NCBI GenBank assembly: GCA_027483175.1
Contig: JAIXVE010000332.1
Span: 1-57,318, forward strand
Source: Verrucomicrobiaceae bacterium
Lineage (GTDB): Bacteria > Verrucomicrobiota > Verrucomicrobiia > Verrucomicrobiales > V1-33
Length of the DNA stretch: 57,318 bases
Direction of reading: 5' to 3'
Shown: positions 8,057-17,083 of the stretch, in pieces
How the letters are laid out: each line of letters opens with the position of its first letter
How positions within the stretch are numbered: the stretch's first letter is position 1
The notes under the pieces: model-generated
Seen by the model: only the letters and a program-made list of their open reading frames with translations
Told to the model about the DNA's origin: nothing
Databases searched by the model: none
Position numbers and translations under genes: made by a program

Positions 8057-8947
8057 TCACTTCGCAGAACGCTTGCCCGCAGGCTTCCCCTGGGCCGGTT
8101 TCACCGCCGGCTTCTTTTCCCCCTTCGACTCACCTTTCTCCTCCCCCTTCGGCTCCGCCTTCCCCGCAGCCACCGGTCGCAACTCAATCGTCACCGCCGT
8201 CCCCTTCGCAGGCACCGCAGGATCCGGCACCCAGATGTCATCCAGTTCGTTGCCCTCCCGCGGATTGTTCACAATCGACGCCGGATCCACCATCATCGCC
8301 ACAATACTCCCCGTGTCCTGCGCCAGAAAACTCCCGTCCGGCATGATCCTCGACCCCGTGTAAATGAAGGGCCCCTCGCTGATGTGCGCCTTCTTGTCCA
8401 GATTGTGCAGCCATTCCTCGATCCTAACCGTCTGCTCCTTCCCCTTCTCGTCCTTCCACCGCACGTGAATCGTCATGCTGTTCTCCGCCCGGTGCGTCGC
8501 CCCCTTCACCGGCACCCCTCCACGCTCCGGCTCCGTGTAATCAAAAAACGTCGCGCTCGGCTTCCAGTCCAGCAGCAGCATCGCCACATTGAACTCCATC
8601 GGCCTCACCTTCGTGCTGAACAACGACTCATGCACCTTCCCACTCTCGTGCACTAGCAGGTATTCCACCAGTCCCTTGTTCATGTTCACCAGCGCAGGAA
8701 TGCTCACCACCCGCGTCGCCTTATCAAACTCAATCAGCCCCATCCGGTACCGACTCCCCCCCAGCGACTCAATCGCCTTCGTCGGATCCGCCGCTGGCTC
8801 AGCCGCCGCAGGCTTCTCCGTCTCTGCCGCAGGCTTCTCCGCCGCCTTCTTCTCCACCTCCGCCGCTGGCTTCCCTTCCTCAGCCCGCGCCACTCCACCA
8901 GCCATCGCAAGCACCATCACCATCGGGATCAGTCGGGTCACTCTCAT
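8057..8947 (-). CDS. YdjY-domain exported protein with Ala/Lys-rich linkers
   Basis: The ATG at 8947 starts MRVTRLIPMVMVLAMAGGVARA, a clean signal peptide; the frame stays open upstream to 9655 only as an antisense shadow of the repair gene. Residues about 25-55 are an Ala/Glu/Lys/Pro repeat linker. The folded core (about 60-260) has the YdjY pattern: ALVNMNKGLVEYLLVHESG, HESLFSTKVRPMEFNVAMLL and LAQDTGSIVAMMVDPASIVN. The C-terminus is a Lys/Gly/Glu tail (GKAEPKGEEKGESKGEKKPA). The product is likely periplasmic; function unknown. First gene of a two-gene operon with the toroid protein at 6886. Confidence 0.8.
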   Translation of the reverse strand: MRVTRLIPMVMVLAMAGGVARAEEGKPAAEVEKKAAEKPAAETEKPAAAEPAADPTKAIESLGGSRYRMGLIEFDKATRVVSIPALVNMNKGLVEYLLVHESGKVHESLFSTKVRPMEFNVAMLLLDWKPSATFFDYTEPERGGVPVKGATHRAENSMTIHVRWKDEKGKEQTVRIEEWLHNLDKKAHISEGPFIYTGSRIMPDGSFLAQDTGSIVAMMVDPASIVNNPREGNELDDIWVPDPAVPAKGTAVTIELRPVAAGKAEPKGEEKGESKGEKKPAVKPAQGKPAGKRSAK

Positions 8948-9049
8948 CCCCCAACCTACCACCCCCACCCCCGCACGCAACCCCTGCCCATGAGCGGAAT
9001 TTGCCCATGCACTCCCCGTCGCTCCCACCATCATGGACAAAAACCAGCC

Positions 9050-9877
9050 ATGAACCCCATCCCGCCCGAAATCCTCTCCCGCAAAGGCTCCCCCACCACC
9101 GCCGGCGTCCCCGCCGCCGTCCGCGACCTCCTCAACCAAGGCCTCATCGAAGCCGTCAATCTCTCCGAGTGGCTCATCATCGACCACGTCTCCGTCGCCC
9201 ATCACGTCTTCTCCAACCTCAACCGGCCCGACCTCGCCGACACCATCCGCCTCGCCCTCTCCCAACCCGACGCATCCACCGCTCCCAAGAGAACCGCCGC
9301 CGTCGGCGCAGCCCTCGCTGCCGCCTGCCCCTCCCTCCGAGCCTGCGACGCCCTCTCCCGCTCGCTCATCGCCCAAACCTCCGACGTCGCCCGCACATGG
9401 GCCGCCTCCCTCATCGGCCAGCACCCCTCCCTCAACCTCCCCGCCAGACTCTCCCGAATCCGCCCGCTCGCCGCCGACCACAACATGGGCGTCCGCGAAA
9501 TGGCATGGCTCGCCATCCGCGACGAGATCGCCGCCGACCCGCCCGCCGCCATCTCCCTCCTCATCCCCTGGACCGCCGAATCCGACCCCAATCTCCGCCG
9601 CTTCGCCTCCGAAGCCACCCGCCCGCGCGGGGTCTGGTGCCGCCACATCACCCAACTCAAATCCGACCCCTCCCCCGGCCTCCCCATCCTCGAACCCCTC
9701 CGCTCCGATCCCTCCAAATACGTCCGCGACTCCGTCGCCAACTGGCTCAACGACGCCAGCAAGTCAGCCCCCGAATGGGTCCGCTCCCTCTGCGCCCGCT
9801 GGGAACGCGAATCCCCCACCCCGGAAACCACCGCCATCATCAAACGCGCCCTCCGCACGCTCCGGAAATCCTCCTGA
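9050..9877 (+). CDS. AlkD-like DNA alkylation repair protein (HEAT repeat)
   Basis: 275 residues from the ATG at 9050; the longer frame from 8990 adds only unconvincing residues. The protein is built of short helical repeats, and its second half shows the family's blocks: MGVREMAWLAIRDEIAADP, SDPNLRRFASEATRPRGVWC and LRSDPSKYVRDSVANWLNDA. Known relatives are HEAT-like-repeat glycosylases that excise alkylated bases by gripping the DNA backbone; activity of this subfamily is less well established. Cytoplasmic. It is transcribed divergently from the YdjY gene, with about 100 bp between starts. Confidence 0.85.
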   Translation: MNPIPPEILSRKGSPTTAGVPAAVRDLLNQGLIEAVNLSEWLIIDHVSVAHHVFSNLNRPDLADTIRLALSQPDASTAPKRTAAVGAALAAACPSLRACDALSRSLIAQTSDVARTWAASLIGQHPSLNLPARLSRIRPLAADHNMGVREMAWLAIRDEIAADPPAAISLLIPWTAESDPNLRRFASEATRPRGVWCRHITQLKSDPSPGLPILEPLRSDPSKYVRDSVANWLNDASKSAPEWVRSLCARWERESPTPETTAIIKRALRTLRKSS

Positions 9878-10058
9878 CTCCCTCCCGCTCCTCCGCTCTC
9901 GCAATCCATTGCACCAACCCCGCCCCTGTGCCATAATCGTCACCACTGCCCGCTTTCGCTTTCGCTCTTTCTTCTCCGCACACCCTGCCCGCCCCCCGTT
10001 TTCCAGCCCCAAGGGCACGCTCCATGCTCTTTTCCTTCTCAAAATCGCCGATTCCCCG

Positions 10059-11084
10059 ATGAAACTGCACTCCTGCACCCCCTCCAGTCTCGTCCTCCTT
10101 CTCTCCCTCGCCAGCGCTCCCGCCGCCGTCCTCTCCAACCCGGCCATCTCCAACGTCTCCAGCGAATTCAGCGGCGCCTTCGCCGCCGCCTTCCTCTTCG
10201 ACGGCAATCCCACCTTCGGTGCCCCCACCGGCCAGGGCAACCAATGGGCGGGCGCAGGCGTCGGCCCACACACCATCAGCTTCGACTTCGGTTCCGCCAA
10301 AACCATCGGCTACATCGGCTACGCCCAGCGCGCCGGCAGCATCGCCACCACCGACAAGGTCACCTCCATCCAGTTTACATGGAGCAACACCCCAGACTTC
10401 TCCGTTTCCACCACGTCCTCCCTCACCGTCACCAACACCGCTAACAACTCATTCTGGGCCTACGACCTCGGCGCTCCCTTCAACGCCCAGTACGTCCGCG
10501 CCGTATTCACCGGCAATGGCGGCAACCCCGGCGGCTCCGAACTCCGCTTCTTCGAACCCGCACGCACCGCCCTCCCACGCCCCACCATCATCGGCACCCC
10601 CAGCCAGTTCAGCGCCGCCTTCGCCGCCTCCAATCTCTTCGACGGCGTCGGCGATGCCGGCCTCCGCGCCAATAACAACCAATGGGCCGGTGCAGGCGTC
10701 GGCCCCCACTCCATCGACTTCGACTTCGGCGGCCTCGGCGTCTCCCTCAACGCCCTCGGCTACGCCCAGCGCGCCGGCGACAACCCAGCCCTCGACAAGG
10801 TCACTTCCATCGACCTCTTCCTCAGCGATACCGCAGGGGTCTTCGCCCCCACTCCCACCACCTCCCTAACCATCACCAACACCTCCAACCCGGACTTCAC
10901 CGAGTACTCCCTCGGCGGCTCCTTCGCCGGTCGCTACCTCCGCGCCGTCTTCAACGGCACCGGCGGCAACCCCGGCGGCTCCGAACTCCGCTTCTATGGC
11001 ACCCCAGTCCCGGAAGTCTCCTCCGCCTTCCTCGTCTCCCTAGCCGGTTCCGCCCTCGCCCTCCGCCGCCGCCGCTCCCGCTAA
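10059..11084 (+). CDS. Secreted protein with two discoidin-like repeats and a PEP-CTERM-like tail
   Basis: The ATG at 10059 precedes a signal peptide (SSLVLLLSLASAPAAVLS). Two tandem copies of about 150 residues follow. Each opens with AISNVSSEFSGAFAAAFLFD or TPSQFSAAFAASNLFDGVGD, passes through NQWAGAGVGPH and FDFG, and closes with AVFTGNGGNPGGSELRFFE or AVFNGTGGNPGGSELRFYG, so the repeat is clear. They resemble F5/8-type C (discoidin) carbohydrate-binding modules. The end VPEVSSAFLVSLAGSALALR plus RRRSR is a PEP-CTERM-type sorting tail with PEV in place of PEP. It probably anchors to the envelope or exopolysaccharide after exosortase processing. A terminator follows at 11103. Confidence 0.8.
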   Translation: MKLHSCTPSSLVLLLSLASAPAAVLSNPAISNVSSEFSGAFAAAFLFDGNPTFGAPTGQGNQWAGAGVGPHTISFDFGSAKTIGYIGYAQRAGSIATTDKVTSIQFTWSNTPDFSVSTTSSLTVTNTANNSFWAYDLGAPFNAQYVRAVFTGNGGNPGGSELRFFEPARTALPRPTIIGTPSQFSAAFAASNLFDGVGDAGLRANNNQWAGAGVGPHSIDFDFGGLGVSLNALGYAQRAGDNPALDKVTSIDLFLSDTAGVFAPTPTTSLTITNTSNPDFTEYSLGGSFAGRYLRAVFNGTGGNPGGSELRFYGTPVPEVSSAFLVSLAGSALALRRRRSR

Positions 11085-11102
11085 CCCTCATGCTTTCCTC
11101 AG

Positions 11103-11138
11103 AAAAACCCGGTGAGCCTCGCGCCTCCGGGTTTTTTT
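11103..11138 (+). terminator. Rho-independent terminator
   Basis: AAAAACCCGG pairs with CCGGGTTTTT around a GC-rich loop, and seven T follow the stem. It lies 18 bp after the discoidin/PEP-CTERM gene and before the giant CotH gene. Confidence 0.85.
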
Positions 11139-11172
11139 GTGCCACCCTCACCATTCCCCCCTCCTCGCCCCC

Positions 11173-14100
11173 ATGAAACACTTCCTGCGCCCCATCCTCA
11201 AGGCCGCCGCCCTGCTCTTCGCCGCTGCCGCCCCTGCCGCCGTCCTCCCTAACCCCACCATCACATCCTCCGCGACGCCATTCAGCGCGTCCTTCCCCGC
11301 CTCCAACGTCTTCGACGGCTCCATGAACGAATACGCCTCCGCCACCCGCGGCGCAGGCGCTGCCTTCTCAACCTCCGCTGGCACATGGATCCAGTTCGAC
11401 TTCGGCACCGCCACCACCATGGACCGCTTCATCATGGTCGCCCGCGCCAACACCGCCGACATCATCGGCACCTCCCGGCTCGTCTTCAGCAGTGACGCAA
11501 CCTTCGACGCCACCGACACCATCTACTCCTTCAATCCCTCCGGCTCTAACGCCGCCGGGCTCGTCCAATCCTTCCCCTCCACCACCGCACGCTACGTCCG
11601 CTGGGAAGTCGCCACCTCCACCGGCTCATCCCAGAACCTCGGTGCCGCCGAAATCCGCTTCCTCAATACCTCCAGCGGCAAAGCCGTCCTCCCCGCCACC
11701 GTCATCGGCTCCGCCACTCCCTTCAACGCCTCCTACGCCGCCGCCAACGCCGTCAACGGCAACGCCGGCCGCGGCACAGGCTTCGAATACGCCTGCCTCA
11801 GCCTCGGCGCAGGCATGTTCGTCGACTTCGACTTCGGTTCCTCCCAACCCATCAGCGGCTTCGACTTCTTCGACCGCATCCCCACCGTCGACCGCACCAG
11901 CGCCTTCAACCTCATCTTCTCCTCCGACAACGTCTTCGGCAACGCCGGCGATACCACCCTATCCTTCACCAGCGGCCAGACCGGCTGGGGCTTCGCCCGC
12001 GACTTCGCCCCCGTCAACGCACGCTACGTCCGCTTCGACGCCACCGCCACCAACACGGCAACGAACAACTCCGGCATCCAGGAAATCGTCTTCTACCGCG
12101 ACGTCAATCTCAACCTCCCCGCCATCGCCAACACCCCAGCCTCCTCCATCACCGCCTCCTCCGCCACCCTCGGCGGCGACATCCTCCGTCCAGGCTCCGA
12201 CACCCCCTCCGTCACCCTCTTCTACGGCACCACCAACGGCGGCTCCGACCCCGCCGCATGGCAGCAATCCCTCAACCTCGGCCCACAATCCGCCTCGTTC
12301 TCCTCTCCCGTCACCGGCCTCCTCCCCTTCACCCGCTACTTCCACACGTCCCGCGCTACCAATTCCTCCGGCGAAGCATGGGCCCCCGTCACTCTCGACT
12401 TCGCCACCCCAGTCGCACCGCCCGTCATCGCCAATCTCCCCGCCGCAGACCTAACCATCGCCACCGCCAGGCTCGGCGCTTCCATCACCAGCTCCGGCGG
12501 TAAAGCCCCCGTCGTCACCCTCTTCTACGGCCCTACCGACGGCGGCACTTCCCCCGCCGCATGGGCACAACGGGTCTCCCTCGGTGCCGTCAGCACTTCC
12601 GCCTCCTCCATCATCGGCGGTCTCGCCCCCGCCTCCTCCTACTTCTTCCGCGTCTTCGCCTCCAACGAAGCCGGCAGCGCATGGGCCCCGGAATCCGCCA
12701 CGTTCTCCACTCCCGTCGCAGCCCTCCCCGTCATCGCGAACACCCCAGCCTCCGAAATCAACGCCTTCTCAGCTCTCCTCGGCGGCGCTCTCTCCTCTAC
12801 CGGCAACGCCCCAACCTCCGTCACGCTCTTCTGGGGCCCCGCAGACGGCGGCACCAATCCCGCCTCATGGGCCTTCTCCATCGACCTCGGCCTCCAGTCC
12901 GGGCCCTTCTCCTCCCTCGTCACTAACCTCACCGCCGCCTCCCCGACGTTCTTCCGCTCCCGCGCCTCCAACGCCGCCGGCACCGCATGGGCCCCCGACT
13001 CCGCATCCTTCTCCACCACCTCCTTCTCCCCAGTCACCGTCTTCCTCAACGAATTCGTCGCCGCCACCGACAACGATGACCCACGCGCCGTCCTCGATGC
13101 CGACGGCGCTCCCCAGGACTGGATCGAATTCCACAACCCTGCCGCCTCCGCCATCGACATCGGCGGCTACTACCTCACCGACAGCGCCTCCCAACGCACC
13201 AAATGGCGCTTCCCCACCCCCACCATCATCCCCGCCAACGGCTTCCTCCTCGTCTTCGCCTCCAATAAAAACCGCGCCGTCAGCGGTGCCGAACTCCACA
13301 CCAATTTCCGCCTCGCCGGCGAAGGCGAATACCTCGCCCTCATCCAACCCGACGGCACCACCATCGTCAAAGACTGGGCCCCATCCTTCCCCGCCGTCCC
13401 GGAATACTGGTCCTACGGCCTGACACTACCACCTTCCAACGGCACCTACGCCCCCTTCCAGATCCCCACCCCGCGAGCCGCCAATTCCACCACCCCCGGC
13501 GCTCCCGCAGGCGATGTCATCTTCAGCATCCCCTCCAGCTCGTTCACCACCGCACCGCTCTCCCTCACGCTGACCACCGCCTCCCCGACCGCCCAGATCC
13601 GCTTCACCACTAACCGCACCGAACCCAACGCCACCTCAACGCTCTACACCGGCCCGATCTCCCTAGCCACCACCACCATGGTCCGCGCCCGCGCCTTCGA
13701 AACCGCCCCCGGCTTCGCCCCAGGCCTCGTCCGCACCCAATCCTACACGCGCCTCGGCACCGCCGCCGCCTCCTTCACCTCCAACCTCCCCGTCGTCGTC
13801 GTCGACAACTTCGCAGGCGGTCTCCCCTCCACGGACAGAACCATGTTCTGGACGCTCTTCGCTCCAGACGCCGCTACCGCCAACCGCTCCGCCCTCACCA
13901 ATGCCCCGGTCATCGCCACCCGCGGCCGCATGGTCATCCGAGGCTCCTCCTCCGCCGGCTGGCCCAAATACTCCATGAACATCGAAGCATGGGACGAACT
14001 CGGCGAAGACACCCCAGTCGCCCCACTCGGCATGGCCCCCGAAGCCGACTGGGTCCTCCAGAGCAACTACGACTTCGACCGCGGCATGATCCGCAACCCC

Positions 14101-16209
14101 TTCATGTACGAGTTCAGCAACCGCATCGGCCGCTGGGCCCCACGCTGGCGGTTCGTCGAGGTCTTCTCTAACACCAACGACGGCACCCTCGACTACCCAG
14201 GCGACTACATGGGCGTCTACGCCATCATGGAAAAACCGGAACGCGGCGGCGATCGCATCGACGTCGAACGTCTCGACTCCAATGACCTCGCCGGAGAAGA
14301 CGTCACCGGCGGCTACATCGTCAAGGTCGACCGCCTCGACCCTGGCACTAGCGGCTGGGTCACCTCCCGCAACTTCCCACTCACCGAACCCTTCGGCTCC
14401 GAAGTCCGCCTCAACTACGGCTACCCGGAAGAGGTCCCCTCCCCAGCCCCACCCATCCCCGCCCAGCAGTCCAAATACATCCGCGACTACATCCAGGCCT
14501 TCGAAGACGCGGTCGTCCAGCCCAACCGCACCAACCCCGCCACCGGTCTCCACTACACAGACTACATCGACCGCGATTCATGGGTCGATCACGGTCTCCT
14601 CAATATCCTCGCCCAGAACGCCGACTGCTTCCGCCTCAGCACCTACATGCACAAACCCCGCAACGGCAAGCTCTTCGCAGGACCCATCTGGGACTTCGAC
14701 CGCACCATCGGCTCCACCGACTCCCGCAGCACCAACCCCACAGGCTGGAGCGCCACCCAGCCAGCCACCGACATCCTCACATGGGGCTGGTGGAAATTCC
14801 TCTGGACCGAACCCGACTTCTGGCAGCGCTACACCGACCGCTGGTTCGCTCTCCGCGACTCCACCCTGACAAACGCCAGCCTCACCGGCCTCGTCACTCA
14901 GTTCGAATCACAACTCACCGAAGCCGCCGTCCGCAACTACGCCAAATGGACCGCCACTCCCCCGCGCGACGGCCCGGACGCAGGCACCACCGCCACCTTC
15001 AGCGACGAAATGGACATCGTCCGCAACTGGCTCACCCAGCGCACCGCATGGCTCGATTCCCAGTTCACCCCTCGCCCAATCCGCACCCCCGCCGGCGGCC
15101 GCACCAACTCCGTCACCCTCTCCGCCACCCAGGGCACCATCCACTACACGCTCGATGGCTCCGACCCGCGTCTCCCCGGCGGTGCCATCAACCCCGCAGC
15201 CCTGACAATACCTAGCGGAAACTCCGTCACCATCGCCCAGGGCTCGCTCCTCTTCGCCCGCGCCCGCACTGCCACCCAGTGGAGCGCTCCCTCCACCGGC
15301 TACTATTTCAGCGGCACCCCTGCCGCCGCAGGCAACCTCGCCGTCAGCGAAATCCACTACCACCCCGCCGATCCCTCCCTCGCTGAAATCGCCGCCGGCT
15401 TCCGCAACTCCGATGATTTCGAATTCCTCGAACTCATCAACACCTCCGCCAGTCCCATCGATCTCTCGGGCTCGCGCTTCACCACCGGCATCGACTTCAC
15501 CTTCCCGCTCGGCTCCATCCTCACCCCCGGCCAGCGCACCATCATCGTCGCCAGCCGCGCCGCCTTCGCCGTCCGCTACCCAGCCATCGCCTTCTCCGCC
15601 ATCGCTGGCGAATACTCCGGCGACCGCCTCGACAACGCCGGCGAATCCCTCACCCTCACCGACGCCGCAGGTGCCACCATCCTCTCCTTCTCCTATCTCC
15701 CCTCAGGCCTCTGGCCCGACGACGCCGATGGCTCCGGCCCCAGCCTCGTCGCCATCAATCCCGGCACCGCCGCGGATCAACCGCTCAACTGGCGCGCCTC
15801 CACCCAACCCGGCGGCAACCCACTCGGCTCCGACGCCCTCTCCTTCTCCTCATGGCTCGCCGCCTTCAGCCTGACTGACCCCGCCGACGACTCCGACGGC
15901 GACGGCATCAATGCCTTCGGCGAATACGCCGCCGGCAGCAACCCCACCGCCCCCGGCCTCGCCGACCTCCCCGTCGTCCAGCCATCCGCGCCGGGCACAT
16001 GGTCCGTCACCGTCTTCCACGCCCCCGGAGCCGACGACGCCTACCCAGTCATCGAAACCGCCAGCGACCCCGCCACATGGTCGCCCGCCCCCATCACCCC
16101 GGAAACCCGCATGATCGTCAACGGCCGCGAGCAGTTCACCTTCTCCATCCCACAACCTCCGGCCGCCTCCCGCTTCTTCATCCGCACCCGCTGGGTCGCC
16201 AGGCCCTGA
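11173..16209 (+). CDS. Giant secreted CotH-kinase/LTD protein with discoidin-like and FN3-like modules
   Basis: 1678 residues from the ATG at 11173, with signal peptide MKHFLRPILKAAALLFAAAA. Modules in order: two discoidin-like repeats (about 25-315), three fibronectin-III-like repeats of near-identical plan (about 316-615, each with VTLFYG/VTLFWG...DGGT/NGGS and a final AWAP), a lamin-tail domain (about 620-740, DADGAPQDWIEFHNPAASAI), a chitobiase-C-terminal-like module (about 782-860), a CotH-type kinase-like domain (about 870-1290, with RGSSSAGWPKYSMNIEAWDE and GPIWDFDRTIGS near 1173), a second chitobiase-like module and a second lamin-tail domain (about 1390-1540). Near the end DSDGDGINAFGEYAAGSNP resembles a calcium-binding repeat. 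Probably a cell-surface protein; kinase activity is inferred only. Confidence 0.85.
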   Translation: MKHFLRPILKAAALLFAAAAPAAVLPNPTITSSATPFSASFPASNVFDGSMNEYASATRGAGAAFSTSAGTWIQFDFGTATTMDRFIMVARANTADIIGTSRLVFSSDATFDATDTIYSFNPSGSNAAGLVQSFPSTTARYVRWEVATSTGSSQNLGAAEIRFLNTSSGKAVLPATVIGSATPFNASYAAANAVNGNAGRGTGFEYACLSLGAGMFVDFDFGSSQPISGFDFFDRIPTVDRTSAFNLIFSSDNVFGNAGDTTLSFTSGQTGWGFARDFAPVNARYVRFDATATNTATNNSGIQEIVFYRDVNLNLPAIANTPASSITASSATLGGDILRPGSDTPSVTLFYGTTNGGSDPAAWQQSLNLGPQSASFSSPVTGLLPFTRYFHTSRATNSSGEAWAPVTLDFATPVAPPVIANLPAADLTIATARLGASITSSGGKAPVVTLFYGPTDGGTSPAAWAQRVSLGAVSTSASSIIGGLAPASSYFFRVFASNEAGSAWAPESATFSTPVAALPVIANTPASEINAFSALLGGALSSTGNAPTSVTLFWGPADGGTNPASWAFSIDLGLQSGPFSSLVTNLTAASPTFFRSRASNAAGTAWAPDSASFSTTSFSPVTVFLNEFVAATDNDDPRAVLDADGAPQDWIEFHNPAASAIDIGGYYLTDSASQRTKWRFPTPTIIPANGFLLVFASNKNRAVSGAELHTNFRLAGEGEYLALIQPDGTTIVKDWAPSFPAVPEYWSYGLTLPPSNGTYAPFQIPTPRAANSTTPGAPAGDVIFSIPSSSFTTAPLSLTLTTASPTAQIRFTTNRTEPNATSTLYTGPISLATTTMVRARAFETAPGFAPGLVRTQSYTRLGTAAASFTSNLPVVVVDNFAGGLPSTDRTMFWTLFAPDAATANRSALTNAPVIATRGRMVIRGSSSAGWPKYSMNIEAWDELGEDTPVAPLGMAPEADWVLQSNYDFDRGMIRNPFMYEFSNRIGRWAPRWRFVEVFSNTNDGTLDYPGDYMGVYAIMEKPERGGDRIDVERLDSNDLAGEDVTGGYIVKVDRLDPGTSGWVTSRNFPLTEPFGSEVRLNYGYPEEVPSPAPPIPAQQSKYIRDYIQAFEDAVVQPNRTNPATGLHYTDYIDRDSWVDHGLLNILAQNADCFRLSTYMHKPRNGKLFAGPIWDFDRTIGSTDSRSTNPTGWSATQPATDILTWGWWKFLWTEPDFWQRYTDRWFALRDSTLTNASLTGLVTQFESQLTEAAVRNYAKWTATPPRDGPDAGTTATFSDEMDIVRNWLTQRTAWLDSQFTPRPIRTPAGGRTNSVTLSATQGTIHYTLDGSDPRLPGGAINPAALTIPSGNSVTIAQGSLLFARARTATQWSAPSTGYYFSGTPAAAGNLAVSEIHYHPADPSLAEIAAGFRNSDDFEFLELINTSASPIDLSGSRFTTGIDFTFPLGSILTPGQRTIIVASRAAFAVRYPAIAFSAIAGEYSGDRLDNAGESLTLTDAAGATILSFSYLPSGLWPDDADGSGPSLVAINPGTAADQPLNWRASTQPGGNPLGSDALSFSSWLAAFSLTDPADDSDGDGINAFGEYAAGSNPTAPGLADLPVVQPSAPGTWSVTVFHAPGADDAYPVIETASDPATWSPAPITPETRMIVNGREQFTFSIPQPPAASRFFIRTRWVARP

Positions 16210-16231
16210 CAATCCCGGGCCCCGCCTGCCC

Positions 16232-17077
16232 TCAAAGCCTCACCGCCTCAGCCGCCGCCCGGGCCTCCACCGCCCGCGCCAGGCGCGCCGTCACGCCCTC
16301 ATCTCTAGCCGACGGCAGCTCGTCCCCATCCACCGACGCCACCCGCTGCACCCGCCGCACCGACGACGTCAGAAACACTTCCTCCGCTCTCCTCAAATCA
16401 CCCACCGTCACCGGACCCTCGCGGCACTCAATCCCCTCCAACCCGCACGTCTCCACCACCACCGCACGCATCGTCCCCGGCAGGCATCCACTCGCTAGCA
16501 AAGGCGTCGTCACCACCCCCTCACGCACCACAAACAGATTGCTCATCGCCGCCTCCGCCACCGTCCCATCCGGGCCCAGCACCACCGCATCCGTCCCCCC
16601 GGCCTTCGCCGCCTCCCACTGCAGCAGCACATTCTCCGCATACGAACTCGCCTTCACTCCCGCCAGCAGCGACCCCGCCGCCCGCCGCACTCCCGTCACC
16701 ACCAACCGCGCCTCACCCACCGCTTCCATCGGCACCGCCACCGCCAGCCACGCCGCCTTCCCATCCCCAGCCCCCAGCACCGAAAACCGCAGGCGCACGC
16801 TCCCACCCTCCATCGCCCCCTCCATCGCCCCCTCCACCGTCCGCTCCACCGCACCTAACGCCTCCCGGAAATCCCCATACCCCGGCACCTCCAACCCCAG
16901 CCGCCCGCATCCCTCCGCTAACCGCTCATAGTGCTCCCGCAGCCGGAACACCCGCCCGCCCTCGCTCCTCAAGGTCTCAAACACCCCCAACCCATGCACC
17001 ACCCCCGGCCACACCGCCGGCAACACCGCTTCCGCCTCGCGACACAGTCTCCCGTTCAGCCAGACCTGTCTCTCCAT
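16232..17077 (-). CDS. Class IV PLP aminotransferase / aminodeoxychorismate lyase-like
   Basis: 281 residues. The fold-type IV signature is complete: WLNGRL at the start, GVVHGLGVFETLR, the PLP lysine in VKASSYAENVLLQWEAAKA, AVVLGPDGTVAEAAMSNLFV, and LPGTMRAVVVETC. Branched-chain and D-amino-acid transaminases and 4-amino-4-deoxychorismate lyase share this fold; short length and GVFETLR favour the lyase/D-amino-acid type, but substrate cannot be fixed. Cytoplasmic. It begins 6 bp after the phosphatase gene; its ribosome-binding site (GAGGTG) overlaps that gene's TGA, so the two are likely translationally coupled. Confidence 0.8.
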   Translation of the reverse strand: MERQVWLNGRLCREAEAVLPAVWPGVVHGLGVFETLRSEGGRVFRLREHYERLAEGCGRLGLEVPGYGDFREALGAVERTVEGAMEGAMEGGSVRLRFSVLGAGDGKAAWLAVAVPMEAVGEARLVVTGVRRAAGSLLAGVKASSYAENVLLQWEAAKAGGTDAVVLGPDGTVAEAAMSNLFVVREGVVTTPLLASGCLPGTMRAVVVETCGLEGIECREGPVTVGDLRRAEEVFLTSSVRRVQRVASVDGDELPSARDEGVTARLARAVEARAAAEAVRL

Positions 17078-17083
17078 AACACC

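Noticed and set aside
8948..9655. Upstream extension of the YdjY-domain frame on the minus strand
   Set aside because: It is antisense to the AlkD-like gene, Gly/Val/Glu-rich low-complexity, and the signal peptide begins at 8947.
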